NCBI GenBank assembly: GCA_035610835.1
Contig: CM069449.1
Coordinates: forward strand, 65,000,292-65,064,291
Length of the DNA: 64,000 bases
Direction of reading: 5' to 3'
Source of the DNA: Ophiura sarsii
Taxonomy: Eukaryota > Echinodermata > Ophiuroidea > Amphilepidida > Ophiuridae
Shown: piece after piece, positions 1 to 11,548 of the stretch
How the letters are laid out: each line of letters opens with the position of its first letter
Position numbering within the stretch: the stretch's first letter is position 1
Program-made: the position numbers and the translations under genes
Notes under the pieces: model-generated
Database searches by the model: none
What the model was told of the DNA's origin: nothing
The model's input: only the letters and a program-made list of their open reading frames with translations

Positions 1-37
1 TACAAATACAAATAACCCAAAATCATCATGATTTAAA

Positions 38-454
38 TCACAAGAACTGCTTTTCCGACACCAGACCCATCTTGATCAACTCTGATCGTATTCTCCAACC
101 TATTTTCTTTGTAGCTTGCCGATGAAATCTCTTCTTGTAGATATCCAACTGACACAAGTCCGGGTTGGCTGCCAGAGCCGTCTCCACATCTTTCGGATTC
201 TTCTTGACGAAAACTTTCTGCGACAAACCGCCGGTGAGTTGGACAACACTTCCGAAGCTAAGTTTCTCAAGTTCTGTGGCGGCCGCGAGAAACTGTTGCA
301 TCGTCGCGGATCTAAGAAATCGCCAGTTTCCCCGGATGGCCTGACCGGTCGACACCGGTCCTATAGTCTGCAGAATGGCCATCATGACGGTACGACGTGA
401 CACAATGGCATACTGCCCCAAGAGACCCGACTTGGAAACGGTTTTATCTACAAC
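38..454 (-). CDS. Alternative terminal exon T30 (NWKFL class)
   Basis: The acceptor is ttcaatccag and the exon opens VVDKTVSKSGLL, for 138 codons. It has TVMMAILQTIGPVSTGQAIRGNWRFLRSAT, a wing loop GGLSQKVFVKK and ANPDLCQLDIY. It ends KQFL-TGA. It is the last copy before the window edge, so the array may continue. Confidence 0.75.
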   Translation of the reverse strand, partial: VVDKTVSKSGLLGQYAIVSRRTVMMAILQTIGPVSTGQAIRGNWRFLRSATMQQFLAAATELEKLSFGSVVQLTGGLSQKVFVKKNPKDVETALAANPDLCQLDIYKKRFHRQATKKIGWRIRSELIKMGLVSEKQFL

Positions 455-1154
455 CTGGATTGAATATAAGAGCGGGTAACAAAGGATGAGTTTTGAAGAG
501 AAAAAATCTGGCAAGAAAAGTTTGGAACTTGTAAAACAAGAATTGCTAGTACGTAAAAAAATATGCATTTAAAAAGGAAAATAAGGCAACAGGCAACAAT
601 GTATGTGTTTAGTATGGTTTTGTGTTTTTCGTTTGGTTGTTTTGGTTAAACATTTGATGTGACTTTTTGTTGTTGTTCATATATCATGACATGTGATGAC
701 ATGTTCTTTGATTTGCTATGTGCGACAAGACATATATTATGAGTGTAAAATGTGAGAATTAACACGCCTCATGCGTGAACACATTTTTTTCAGTATGCCT
801 CATGGAATTTGATGTTCATAACATCTTCCATGTTTACATCCAAATGATAAATCCTTGTCTATACAAATTAATTTCATTCAAGAATTGCTGTAAATCCAGT
901 CAATGTTTAAAGAGTTTGTACAATTTAGTGATGGTATATAAACTGCTAACTATTTACAAAAATCCATGGTTCTATGACCTATTAAAATCAATGATTAAGT
1001 ATTTAAATGAACTACAAAAATATGTGGCAAGTTTTATAGAACATCAGCAACCATGCGAGGCAAAAAACATGGTGGATTGGTTTGGCACACCATATCACAT
1101 TCAGCCTATAACCTGTGAGAAAGCATATCAAACTAAAGACAACAATTCAGTCAA

Positions 1155-1568
1155 TCACATGAATTTTTCCTTTGACACAAATCCCATGTCGATCAGTTTG
1201 ACCCGGACATCCCAGCTGATTTTCTTGGAACTTGGTTTATGAAATCGTTCACTGTATATCTCCACGCCACACAGATCCGGGCTCAACTCCAACGCTTGCT
1301 GAGCTTCCTCAGGTATTCTCTTGATGAAAAAACGCTGCGAGCGTCCCTTTCCACCGGAAAGCGAGACAACATTGCCCAATCCGAGTTTCTCCAATTCCAT
1401 AGCTGCTGCTTGGAATTGCTGCACTGTAGTGGATCTCAGGCATCGCCAGTTGTGACGGACACAACGGCAGGAAGAAACCGGTCCTAGTGTCTGCAAAATG
1501 GCCGTCATAATAGTGCGCCTCGACATCATCGCGTACTGGCTCAGTAAACCTGATGCAGATCGTTTACC
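1155..1568 (-). CDS. Alternative terminal exon T29 (NWKFL class)
   Basis: The acceptor is tcaatacag and the exon opens GKRSASGLLSQ, for 137 codons. It has GPVSSCRCVRHNWRCLRSTTVQQF, a wing loop GGKGRSQRFFIKR and LSPDLCGVEIY. It ends KEKFM-TGA. The wing loop is four residues shorter than in T28. Confidence 0.76.
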   Translation of the reverse strand, partial: GKRSASGLLSQYAMMSRRTIMTAILQTLGPVSSCRCVRHNWRCLRSTTVQQFQAAAMELEKLGLGNVVSLSGGKGRSQRFFIKRIPEEAQQALELSPDLCGVEIYSERFHKPSSKKISWDVRVKLIDMGFVSKEKFM

Positions 1569-1798
1569 CTGTATTGAAGATAAAATCAAGCGTTGGTGGA
1601 TGAGTTTGTGGTTTGCATACTTGCTCGAGTATATTTCAATCAAATCGAGAAATCTTGACTCGTGGCTGATGCATTGGAGATCACAACATATCTCATCATG
1701 AAGATCAATAAATCAATGGAAAAGTGTATTTGCCCATGTAATTGTTCTGTGTATGTATTGTATGCTACATGATTGAATTCCTAATTTGTAAAATAAAA

Positions 1799-2002
1799 TA
1801 CTGTAAAAGTAGAAATTTTCGCGAGGTTTTTATTTTCGCGAATCAATCCTTATCCGCGAAAATATAAACTCGCGAAAATTATTGACTTCCATTGACTTTT
1901 GTTCACAAATGTTGAAAATCACAGAAATAAAAAATCGCGAAATGCCTGTTATGACCATTTTCGTGAAAATATCTTATTGCGAAAATATTGACTTTTACAG
2001 TA
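1799..2002. mobile_element. Short inverted-repeat element, CGCGAAA family, copy 1
   Basis: Ends are TACTGTAAAAGT and ACTTTTACAGTA, inverted. The interior is rich in TTTCGCGA/TCGCGAAA. It matches 62092-62311 closely along its length. A non-autonomous MITE-like repeat. Confidence 0.75.
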
Positions 2003-2276
2003 GCAGGATATGTTTTATTAACTTAAAAAACACTATTACCTCAAGTTGGGGGCTGTCAACAACAACAACAACAAATCCCAGACAATAACAGATGATAGTA
2101 CACAGCCTTCAAAATCAACATTATCATTCATCAAACAGCTAAACCACAAATATATCAAAAATAATAACATCAAATCCTTTGCTCTTCGGTGCTGATGAAT
2201 AAGCTAGTAAATCCGTAAACCCTGTAGTCAAAATGAACTCAAATGTTCATACCACAACAGAACCAAGACTTGCAAG

Positions 2277-2610
2277 CAGTGGCGTAGCTAGAGTTTTCAT
2301 ATTAGGGGGGTTGGGGCAAAAAATAAAAGCGAACTGACGATACATTACAAACTAAAAAAATATGTGCAAAGAACATTTTCAATTTGACACCAATTTGCCA
2401 TGATTGAGGTATATTGGGCTTGAAACAAGCTTTTAAAAGCACTAACATTATTTTTAGGGGGGGGGGGGGGGGTGGCAAGCACCGCGCACAAAAAAGTTAG
2501 CTACAGCGTTGTAATGTTGACCATCACAATTCCATGATTCCTCTTGTCAAATGAACCGACAGTGCCAATCTCAACCAACACAACTCAAATATCGGAGGTG
2601 GGATCAATAA
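2277..2610. repeat. Dispersed repeat with GTGGCGTAGCTAGA and a long G run
   Basis: It holds GTGGCGTAGCTAG, a run of G near 2457-2471, and AAATGAACCGACAGTGCCAA. The last block recurs at 55790-55830 next to GGCTACACCACTG. Confidence 0.5.
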
Positions 2611-2688
2611 CCGTATAAACATGCAAATATTCGAATTCTTACAAATCACTAGCTTGTTAAAGTGTGCCACTTGCACTGAAAGTCTCCA

Positions 2689-3114
2689 TCACATGAACTT
2701 CTCCTTTGTCACAAGTCCCATTTCAATCAATTTAACCCGAACGTCCCAGCCAATTTTCTTTGAACTCGGTTTATGAAATCTCTTCGTATAAACGTCTGCT
2801 TCGCACAGATCTGGGCTTGACTCCAACGCCTGCTGCGCTTCTTCGGGTTTGCGCTTGATAAAAATCCGCTGCGAGTGACCTGCCGAGCGGCCCTTTCCAC
2901 CAGACAACGCGACCACATTGCCTAATCCAAGTTTCTCCAGCTCAACAGCTGCTGCATGAAACTGTTGTACTGTAGTGGACCTGAGACACCTCCAGTTACC
3001 ACGGACACACCGACAGGTGGAAACGGGTCCCAAAGTTTGCAATATAGCCGTCATGATGGAGCGCCTCGACATCATTGCATACTGGCTCAGTAAACCTGAT
3101 GAACCTCGTTTACC
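2689..3114 (-). CDS. Alternative terminal exon T28 (NWKFL class)
   Basis: The acceptor is tcaatacag and the exon opens GKRGSSGLLSQ, for 141 codons. It has GPVSTCRCVRGNWRCLRSTTVQQF, a wing loop GGKGRSAGHSQRIFIKR that is longer than in T29, and SSPDLCEADVY. It ends KEKFM-TGA. T28 and T29 are close duplicates and share the upstream flank. Confidence 0.76.
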   Translation of the reverse strand, partial: GKRGSSGLLSQYAMMSRRSIMTAILQTLGPVSTCRCVRGNWRCLRSTTVQQFHAAAVELEKLGLGNVVALSGGKGRSAGHSQRIFIKRKPEEAQQALESSPDLCEADVYTKRFHKPSSKKIGWDVRVKLIEMGLVTKEKFM

Positions 3115-3146
3115 CTGTATTGAAGATAAAATCAAGCGATGGTGGA

Positions 3147-3598
3147 TGAGTTTGCGGTTTGCACAATGAATTCTTACTTGCTTGTGAATATTATTACAAC
3201 ATACTAACATTCACCAGTGCTTTTTTTGCTACAAGGAGACTACAGGTTGATTTGCATTTGACGATCAAACCGTTGATGAATTAAGTTGTATTTGTTTATT
3301 TTGTATGCATGTTTGGTGTTCTAGCTAAATTGGGAAACTAGGCATGCATTTTTTAATCAAACATATTGTCTTGAGTTTGCGGTTTGCACAATGAATTCTT
3401 ACTTGCTTGTGAATATTATTACAACATACTAACATTCACCAGTGTTTTTTTTTGCTACAAGGAGACTATAGGTTGATTTGCATTTGACGATCAAACCGTT
3501 GATGAATTAAGTTGTATTTGTTTATTTTGTATGCATGTTTGGTGTTCTAGCTAAATTGGGAAACTAGGCATGCATTTTTTAATCAAACATATTGTCTT
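3147..3598. repeat. Tandem duplication, two copies of about 225 bases
   Basis: The block starting TGAGTTTGCGGTTTGCACAA at 3147 repeats at 3372 with almost no change. The first copy includes the intron just upstream of T28. Confidence 0.85.
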
Positions 3599-4136
3599 AA
3601 ATAGTTACGAACTACCCCAACAATCCACTCTCATCACTATATGACTAAGTGTTCCGCCAACTAAAACAATCTCAAACTGCTAATTCACAAAACTAAAAAC
3701 TTCAAACACCACATCCGTTCACTAAATAGTCAAAATGCTATGTGAGTGTGAATGCAAGATATATATTCATCTTAAATTGAACCTAAACTACAAACATCAA
3801 ATTATGCACAACAAATTTGACTTTCAGAATCCAACAATATCCAGCAGTGCTCAAATACATAAGCTCAAATTACTAATGCTGGTTTCAAGTTCAACTCAAC
3901 AAACTTTAGTGTCAATTTTATCAACAATGGACGTACGGGCACATATTCTCCTGGCCACAGTCCGACATATGAGGGCGCACTTCGATAAGCTTACAGCACA
4001 TGCTTGACAAAATGCTGCTAACCAATCAGAGCCATGAAGTCAAGCTTTCGTATTGCGCACTACTGATGTCCATTGCACCGTTTAATTTGGGTGAAGTATG
4101 ACAAGGTCAACCTCATGAGACGTGCCTCCATCCTCA

Positions 4137-4142
4137 TTTATT
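4137..4142 (-). terminator. Polyadenylation-type AATAAA after T27
   Basis: AATAAA on the minus strand, 15-20 bases past the T27 stop. It would permit 3' end formation specific to that exon. Confidence 0.4.
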
Positions 4143-4156
4143 CTCCTCAAGCGCAT

Positions 4157-4576
4157 TCACATGAACTGCTTTTGAGCGACCAGACCCATCGCCACCAACT
4201 TCGACCGAATATTCCAGCTGATAATCTTAGTAGCCGGTCGATTGTATCGCGCAGTATACACACTCGGGTCACACAGGTCAGCATTGGCCTCCAATACCAC
4301 CTGAGCTTCTTCAGGAGTCTTCTTGATAAAAATCTGCTGTGCTCGACCAACTTTACCCGACAAGCCAACCACCTGACCCAAGCCCAACTTCTCCAGCTCG
4401 ACTGCAGCCACGTGAAACTGTTGGGATGTTGCAGATTTCAGAAACTTCCAGTTTCCGCGAATGGCTTGGCATGTGGAGACTGGTCCCACCGTTTGCAGGA
4501 TAGCTCCCATGATGCTGCGCCGGGAAACTAGGGTATGCTGGCTTAGAATACCGGACTTAGTTTTTGGTAATTTATC
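4157..4576 (-). CDS. Alternative terminal exon T27 (NWKFL class)
   Basis: The acceptor is tcaatccag and the exon opens DKLPKTKSGIL, for 139 codons. It has GPVSTCQAIRGNWKFLKSATSQQF, a wing loop KVGRAQQIFIKK and ANADLCDPSVYTARY. It ends QKQFM-TGA. AATAAA (4137-4142) lies 15-20 bases past the stop. Confidence 0.77.
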   Translation of the reverse strand, partial: DKLPKTKSGILSQHTLVSRRSIMGAILQTVGPVSTCQAIRGNWKFLKSATSQQFHVAAVELEKLGLGQVVGLSGKVGRAQQIFIKKTPEEAQVVLEANADLCDPSVYTARYNRPATKIISWNIRSKLVAMGLVAQKQFM

Positions 4577-4689
4577 CTGGATTGAAAAAACAAAGAATGA
4601 AGCGGTAGAAATCAGATTACCATAAAGTATTTGAAGAAGTTTATTAAGTAGCATGCATCTGACAACTAAGAACATCTCTTTTTACTAAA

Positions 4690-4873
4690 ACACTGTGAAA
4701 GTGGACACTTTCATGCGTGTAATTTTTGCGCTCTGCCCATTTGAAAAAAAAGTGCTTGTTTTTATTTTTGCGATTTTCAGCTTACATAGACCGACATACA
4801 AAATGAATATATTTGCGCTTTTTTTTCTTCATGCTTGCTGATTTTCGCGCAAATATTTCCACATTTACAGTAA
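4690..4873. mobile_element. Diverged inverted-repeat element related to the CGCGAAA family
   Basis: Ends CACTGTGAAAGTGG and CCACATTTACAGTA are inverted with mismatches. The interior has TTTTTGCG/GCGCAAA blocks. Confidence 0.5.
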
Positions 4874-5379
4874 ATGGAACAATTAATGGTTCAAATGAGA
4901 ATGAGGGTTATTTGTTGTGGTACGTGTAGGTGGCATGTGTATTCTTTACAAGTGCATTTCATTTTTTGGGGTGGGAATGGTAAAGACGAATAGCATCCTT
5001 AACTTTGGTTTATTAATGCGAATTAAGGTTTGTCTCATTTATGTAAATATGAATCATTTGCAATTTGTATCTTTAGAGGATAATCTAATATTGGAGCCCT
5101 GCTGACATAAGTCTTCCAAATACAACAATTTAAAAGTTCCCTTTGTTCAGAGGTGGTGTAGTGTGACCCGTCTCAACATTAAAGCTGCTTTCAGTAAAAG
5201 GAGTGCTATTGGGTACCGGTATAGCCATGGTAACTGTTCATTGTCGGTCCTTTTACAGCACTTAACAACATAGGGAAAAGATTAAGCATATCTCTGTTTT
5301 GACAATGTTTTTGAGAAGATTTCCCTTCCTTACGTTTGAGGGCAGTATAACATACCCCTCGTAAAGACCGAGGGCAGCA

Positions 5380-5796
5380 TCACCCAAACTGATTCTGTGA
5401 CACAAGCCCCATAGCAATCAGTGTGGATCGCACATGCCGACTAATCCTCTGTGACGCTGGCCGACGATACCTCATAGCGTAAACATCGAGCGTGCACAGG
5501 TCTGAATTAGTCTCCAACGCAGGCTTTGCTTCCTCTGGTGCTTTCTTCACAAACACCTGTTGTTTACGTCCAGGACCAGAGAGACTCAAGACCCGACCAA
5601 AGCCTAGTTTTTCCAGTTCAGCAGCAGCCGATTGAAATTGAGTGGATGTTGTGCTCCTCAGAAAGGCCCAGTTGGCACGAATGGCTTGGCATGTTGAGAC
5701 TGGTCCTATGGTTTGCAGGATGGCCCCCATGATACTCCGTCGCGATACAAGCGTGTTTTGACAGAGGATACCGGACTTGGATTTTGTTAATTTGTC
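5380..5796 (-). CDS. Alternative terminal exon T26 (NWKFL class)
   Basis: The acceptor is ccaaatccag and the exon opens DKLTKSKSGIL, for 138 codons. It has GPVSTCQAIRANWAFLRSTTSTQF, with A in place of K in NWKFL. The wing loop is GPGRKQQVFVKK. It has TNSDLCTLDVYAMRY and ends QNQFG-TGA. Confidence 0.75.
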   Translation of the reverse strand, partial: DKLTKSKSGILCQNTLVSRRSIMGAILQTIGPVSTCQAIRANWAFLRSTTSTQFQSAAAELEKLGFGRVLSLSGPGRKQQVFVKKAPEEAKPALETNSDLCTLDVYAMRYRRPASQRISRHVRSTLIAMGLVSQNQFG

Positions 5797-6271
5797 CTGG
5801 ATTTGGGAAAGAAAACAAATGTAGTAGTTTACAACGTGTGCATCACAATGTATCTTGCTCCAAATTTGTTTAATTTCCCAGCTGGTTGAATGGTTCGAAC
5901 AATTTTTGTAACAAGCATAATGGCTGGGCAAGTGTTTTATGTGTTGTCAAGTAGGTGTGTTTGATATTTCAATTCTAACGCATCCCATAAATTATTCTGT
6001 ATTAAAATGAAATCTTGAGTGGTTTATAACAGCGCGAAGTTAAATACCATTCCAATGGCAGGGAACTCCAGGTCCTATTTCAGTCCACGAAAAAAAAGAT
6101 GTTTAGCTGACTTTGGATGAGGTTTTAAGGAGTTAACTTAACAGCTAAAAGCTGTTCTAATTCTAATATCAATTATATACATCACAATATCCCTTTTTTA
6201 AACTATTGCACTCCTAAAACCGTGCTGGAATTTGAATCCAATCACTATTGTAAGTCATTAAGAATGGGTTG

Positions 6272-6688
6272 TTACATGAACTGCTTTTGTGAGACAAGAC
6301 CCATTGCAACCAGTTTTGACCGTATATTCCAATCGATAGTCTTTGAAGCTGGTCGATGGAACCTTGTTGCATAAACCTCGGTTGCGCAAAGATCAGGATT
6401 AGACACCAGCACATGCTGAGCTCTCTCAGGGGGCGCTTTCACAAACACCTGCCGGCCGTGACCTTTTCCCGAGAGACTGACAACCTTGCCTAAAGACAAT
6501 TGTTCAAGTTCGGCGGCGGCGGCCGTGAACTGCGAGGCTGTTGCACACTTAAGAAACTTCCAGTTGGCACGGATGGCGACATGGGTCGACACCGGTCCTA
6601 CCGTTTGCAAAATGGCCGCCATGATACTACGTTTGGACATAATGTTCATGGGACTCAAGATGCCAGACTTGGTAAGTGCCATCTTGAC
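6272..6688 (-). CDS. Alternative terminal exon T25 (NWKFL class)
   Basis: The acceptor is ctttatgcag and the exon opens VKMALTKSGIL, for 138 codons. It has SIMAAILQTVGPVSTHVAIRANWKFLKCAT, a wing loop GKGHGRQVFVK and SNPDLCATEVYATRF. It ends QKQFM-TAA. The class switches back here to the type seen in T1-T3. The KSGIL leader replaces KRD and is shared by T26-T30 in related form. Confidence 0.76.
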   Translation of the reverse strand, partial: VKMALTKSGILSPMNIMSKRSIMAAILQTVGPVSTHVAIRANWKFLKCATASQFTAAAAELEQLSLGKVVSLSGKGHGRQVFVKAPPERAQHVLVSNPDLCATEVYATRFHRPASKTIDWNIRSKLVAMGLVSQKQFM

Positions 6689-6729
6689 CTGCATAAAGTG
6701 GAGAACAAAACCGAGGAAGGATTGTGATT

Positions 6730-6899
6730 GGTTAGGGCTCACATAGGTTTGCATTTGATTGGTTGTCATTCACAATGATGGCTTCTGATTGGTGTATTTG
6801 AATATCTGTTGTATGTGCAGTCCTTGGTTGGGCTCACATAGGTTTGCATTTGATTGGTTGTCATTCACAATGATTGCTTCTGATTGGTGTATTTGAATA
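6730..6899. repeat. Direct duplication, two copies of about 74 bases
   Basis: CTCACATAGGTTTGCATTTG and the following bases occur at about 6738 and 6833, with the same flanks to TGGTGTATTTGAATA. Confidence 0.85.
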
Positions 6900-8319
6900 A
6901 TAAAGGGTTGTATTTGAAATGTTGCATGAGCAGTCTAGTTTGTTTAATATTGGACCTTCATTAAAATAACATGTGTTATGATTTAGGAAAAGTCAAGTCT
7001 CATCATTTCTTTAAATCCCAAAAAATGAGGCCTTGAAGTCAGGAACATCGCCTCATTCACAAGAATAACTCTGAAACATGCGCAGGCATCAGAAACACAA
7101 TACAACCTCCGCAATGGAGTGCGACACAATAGACAATTTACAAAGAAAATACAGCAGCAATATTTCTTGAACCAAAACTATGACAAAAACCATTGCCCAA
7201 CTATCAGAGAAAACATGCATACTAAATTCCTTTCTCAGTTAAGTGAAAACTGAAAAGATTTGTTTTTAAATGGTTAGGGAAATCGAGTATGACTATGAAT
7301 TCACTGCCATAGTTGCATGAATTCCAGAAGAGGGCATGGATTGGTAAACAATAATTCTTCAATAGGGCGACCAAAAAAACCTGTTATACAGGCAAACAGA
7401 CCTCTCAGGTAGGCTACAGTTTGTTCGTCCGACAAGCTGTTTTTTTGTTTTGTGGCTATTTTTTTAAACATTTGGTTAAAAACTGAAAATGTTGGTGAAT
7501 TTTAAAAAATTTAAGAAATTGTCAACTTATATTCTTTTTTCCCAAAAAATTCAAAAACAAATTTAAACATTTCTTTACAAAATTAATAATATTGAGTTGG
7601 TCAGGCCCGTTGAACAGGGACTTTTTTGTCGCTTTAACATGGTTTTTGCTGAGCAAGATTTTTGAAAATGCCACTCCCATTCAGATTATATTACACACCC
7701 ACAAATCAACAGTGTCAGAACTCAAGACTTCACTCTCTGCCCTCTGTACATAGTAACATTGAAAAGTTGTAATAAAGATCGACAAAGTTCTCCAGGTCTA
7801 TCCAATCTGTAAAGAATTTTAGATGTTTGGTGGGTTGCCCCCGTTTCTTAGAATTTTACGAATTTTAATAACCTTCCTTTTTCCAATTTTTTTTTTTAAA
7901 TTATGAATTTTTGCCAATGACGGGTAAATGTTACTGAAGCCCCAAAACATTTTTGTTCTGCTATCTTCATAATTAATGGGTTGTTTTAAGCCCTATAGGT
8001 TTTGTTCTACATCATACTCTTATCAGAGGTATCCTAAAGACTTTTATGAATTCTAGGAACCTTGTGTCTTCCTTTTTTTTCTTCCCAAAAATGTTTGAAC
8101 AATAAAAAAGAATTACAAATTTGCTGATGACGGGTTACTGAAGCCCAAAAACATTTTCCCCAACACAGCACAAGCATTTTGTTCTGTGATCATCACAATT
8201 AAAGGCATATTATATGATCTTTTCCAAGTAGCGCCCTCTATCATTGATTTTTACTATGAAAGCAGATTTTCTTGCAGATTTGCATTTTTGATCATAAATC
8301 ATTAAGATCTTCTAAGTTA

Positions 8320-8466
8320 CAGATCGATACGATTCCTAATTACTTCAACATTGTGGTTTGAAAATAGATTGTACCGAGCGGTACAATCTATTTTTTTTCA
8401 AATTTTACTCTAAATTCACTCTTAAACTATGATTTTGAGGTTATTAGGAATCGTATCGCTCTGTAG
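8320..8466. repeat. Palindromic repeat
   Basis: CGATACGATTCCTAAT and ATTAGGAATCGTATCG are inverted and flank a hairpin AGATTGTACC/GGTACAATCT. Confidence 0.6.
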
Positions 8467-9684
8467 CTTGGTCAAATATCACTATTTTCCATTTGAAATA
8501 AAGTTTGCTTGAATAAATTGTTTTTAACCTTATCACACTAGAAAGGTTTGTCAAATTTACATTTAACAATTTTGTCTTGACATGAAAACTACCGTCTGGA
8601 AGTAATATTTGAAAATAAATAAATTGGCCTTATAAGCTATACCATGAGACTGCTGAATGAGTACCAATACCATGAGACGGATGAATGAGTAACAATTCAA
8701 AACTCCAAAATATTTTCAAAACATACTTTTTATTCAACATCGATATATTCTTAAAAACAATCTGCACATAAACTCGTAATTTTACAAAAATCAGCTTTTT
8801 TCATACAACAGTAGGGATAATTTACAACTATAGTTTAATCAGTTTCAAATAGGCGAGAATTGTGGGGCTTGTATTTATCCGCGGCACAAAGAATCCCTCC
8901 CTGCTGTAGCGCGTAGTTATTGGTGTAAGTGTGCGTCTGTGCATTATAAGCAAGTACTACAATCAAAACAAAAAATTGTCGATCACAGCGTATACACCAT
9001 TCCCTAGCTTCCCATGTGACTGGTGCATATCGTGCGTAACTGCGTCATTAGCGATGGCAAGGGTGCAGTAAAACCGGAAAATGTGACGTACTTGTAAACA
9101 AATAATTGACCAATCGCGGGCCGTATCAACAAGACCCCACGTTGCGTTGCAACTGTTTTTGAATGCACCGCAGGCAAGGACACACTCAACCTTTGTAATG
9201 ATCACGAGCGCTCGGATCATGACGCTGTGATTGACAAATCTTTGTTTTGATTATAGCTAGTATTGTTTATAAGCGCAGCGGGCACACGCATTAGATGTGC
9301 GTGGTACACACTCACACTAACAGACACATGCGCAAGTGGATAAAAACAAGCATAATATGCGTCACCAATTTGGAAATGATTCAACTATAGTCACTTAATA
9401 TTAACAAGTAATCCCTTTTTAAAACTATTTTTGTGAACAGTACAAATAAGAATTAACAAAACACAGTAATCAAAGGTAACTGAAGCAAATTGAGATTTAA
9501 ATGTAACCAGTCATTTTTCAACTGCAGAACTTGACCAACTAAGACAAAATGGATTAAATTGCTCGATCATCTATGTACTCAATTCAGGGGTAAGACTTCA
9601 ACAGTTTTTAAAAAAAACACTTGAATGAATCACTGTGTTTGATTCATGTATTATGTGTAAATAGTTGAACATGTCTTTGTCAAT

Positions 9685-9782
9685 ACTGTATTATTTTCTG
9701 TATGATGAGGGCCTGCTTGGAAAGCAGTGCTTGACACTGAAGCTGTTTACCCTCAATAAAGAAAGATTAAACAAACAAACAA
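9685..9782 (+). mobile_element. 3' tail of a CR1/L2-like non-LTR element
   Basis: GATGAGGGCCTGCTTGGAAA followed by CTGTTTACCCTCAATAAAGA and an AAAC-repeat tail has the look of a LINE 3' end. No coding part is attached. Confidence 0.45.
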
Positions 9783-10155
9783 ACTGTTAACCAGGTATTT
9801 GGCAGAGTGCTGCGCATTGAATGGTTTGAGTCCGTTTATTGTTAAATTTCATTTCCGCCTTCAAAAAGTACTAATAAAAATAAAATGTATGAATAAATGC
9901 TAACAATATTTACTACCCACTAATCAAACAAATCCCAAGGGAAAATCTTGGGTTTAGTCTGTCATGGTAATTAAATGGCAAGTCTGGGATTAAATAGCCA
10001 ATTTGTGTTTTTTCTGAGCTTGGCTTCTTAAAAAACGGTCTCGTAAGATAGTGGGATGAAACTTTTGTGTGATGTTATGTAACTTGGCAAATTGAACACT
10101 AATTTAGAAGAAAAAGGTTTTTTCCTCCAGTTCTCTAAATGATATCATTTAGTTT

Positions 10156-10563
10156 CTACATGAAACAATTCTGGGCCACAAGTTTCATAGCGACTAGTTT
10201 GGCTCGCAAAGGCAATTTGATAGCTTTGGGTGCAGATTTTGCATAGCGAGCTTTATACACATCCGGCGAACACAGATCGGGATTGGCAAACAACGTTGGT
10301 ACAATTTCCGATGGCAACTTCTTGATAAATACACTTACGCCCCTCTTGCGTTCGTTCGCAATGGTCACCAGCGTACCAAAATTAGCCTTTGCGAGTTCCG
10401 TTGCCGCGTCCACAAACTGTTTAACAGTTATCAAGTGAAGGCTCATTTTAGTGTATCTCACGGCCTCGGTTGTAGATACAGGCCCCGATGTATTTAAGAT
10501 GGCTGCCATAATATCACGAATGTCGAAAGATTGTTGCGCCCTCTTATGCAGTGCATCTCTTTT
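10156..10563 (-). CDS. Alternative terminal exon T24 (central class)
   Basis: The acceptor is attttttacag and the exon opens KRDALHKRAQQ, for 135 codons. It has GPVSTTEAVRYTKMSLHLITVKQF, a wing loop NERKRGVSVFIKK and ANPDLCSPDVYKARY. It ends AQNCFM-TAG. It is the last member of the central class. A LINE fragment lies between it and T23. Confidence 0.77.
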   Translation of the reverse strand, partial: KRDALHKRAQQSFDIRDIMAAILNTSGPVSTTEAVRYTKMSLHLITVKQFVDAATELAKANFGTLVTIANERKRGVSVFIKKLPSEIVPTLFANPDLCSPDVYKARYAKSAPKAIKLPLRAKLVAMKLVAQNCFM

Positions 10564-10794
10564 CTGTAAAAAATAGAGTTGACAAAGACCAATCATTCCC
10601 ATCAGTTTCTGTGAAAAGCAACAAGTACAGTTTCGTTCAAGATTCATTATGCAATGCTCTTTGCAAAAAAACTACAATTTTGATTTTTAAAATTAAACTT
10701 TTTCACAAAATGTAGTGTTTTCATTTATTTATTTATGCACCACTCAAATTCACTACTCAACAAAGTGGAGACTTCAGTGGGTCAAGTTGAGCTC

Positions 10795-11330
10795 AAAATG
10801 AACGCTGCAAAGACAAAGTATATGTACCTCAGAATCAAGTTGAGAACTTCAAATACCTTGGAGCCTGGATGAAAAGTACCGAGAAGGACATTAAAATATG
10901 CAAAGCAACTTCATCGAGAGCTTGTGGCAAACTTATTTGGTTATGGAAGGCCAAGTCAATATCCCGAAAGCTTAAAGAAAGACTGTTCATAGCTACAGTA
11001 GAATCAATCCTTCTGTATGGATGTGAGCAATCAACCAAAGCTTAGTAATGTTACACTAGAATGCTAAGAGCAATGTTCAACATCAACTGGAGACAGCATT
11101 TTAGTATGCCTAAAATCTTGGATAACATCAGAGAACGTAGAGCAAGATTTGCCAAACACTACTTCAGAGGGTCCTAGTCTCCAAACTCATACACTGGATT
11201 CCAAAACAAGGAGAAAGAAAGCATTGTAGACCAACCCTAACTTACATTGACCTACTAAAACGTGACACATGTAGATGAAATCAAGACAGCTGTGAACTTG
11301 AAAGGAAGATTTGTAGAAACATCATGGTTT
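10795..11330 (+). pseudogene. Decayed non-LTR retrotransposon reverse-transcriptase C-terminal fragment
   Basis: The plus-strand reading VENFKYLGAWMKSTEKDI, then SRKLKERLFIATVESILLYGCE, is typical of the end of LINE reverse transcriptases. Stops follow directly and the rest is broken. It lies between T24 and T23, opposite in orientation to the array. Confidence 0.75.
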
Positions 11331-11519
11331 GGGAAAATCACCTGACTTAAGTCAAGCAAGTCAATTTATGCGCTTATTTATTTATTTAAGTATGTGTGTG
11401 TACCAGTTTACAAAATAACATTTTATCACAGATGTATGTAACAACAGCAAAAACACACAACTTTCTTTAAATCAAGACAGCACAATCTAACCCACAATAA
11501 GAAACGTTATTTTACTACA

Positions 11520-11525
11520 TTTATT
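11520..11525 (-). terminator. Polyadenylation-type AATAAA after T23
   Basis: AATAAA on the minus strand, within AATAAATAAATG, 24-29 bases past the T23 stop. Confidence 0.4.
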
Positions 11526-11548
11526 TATCTGATGCAATCCGAGGCTAG

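Larger units (their letters stand above)
6900..10155. other. Gene-free stretch between T25 and T24
   Basis: Apart from the palindrome at 8320 and the LINE tail near 9700 I see only AT-rich noncoding sequence. Short open frames on both strands have no family resemblance. Confidence 0.6.

Noticed and set aside
116..400. Open frames on the plus strand opposite the array exons
   Set aside because: They are antisense shadows of the conserved minus-strand domain. They recur at the same place opposite many copies and have no acceptor, leader or family pattern of their own.
10795..11330. A working reverse transcriptase gene
   Set aside because: Only the C-terminal part is present and it runs into stops, so it is a decayed LINE fragment.
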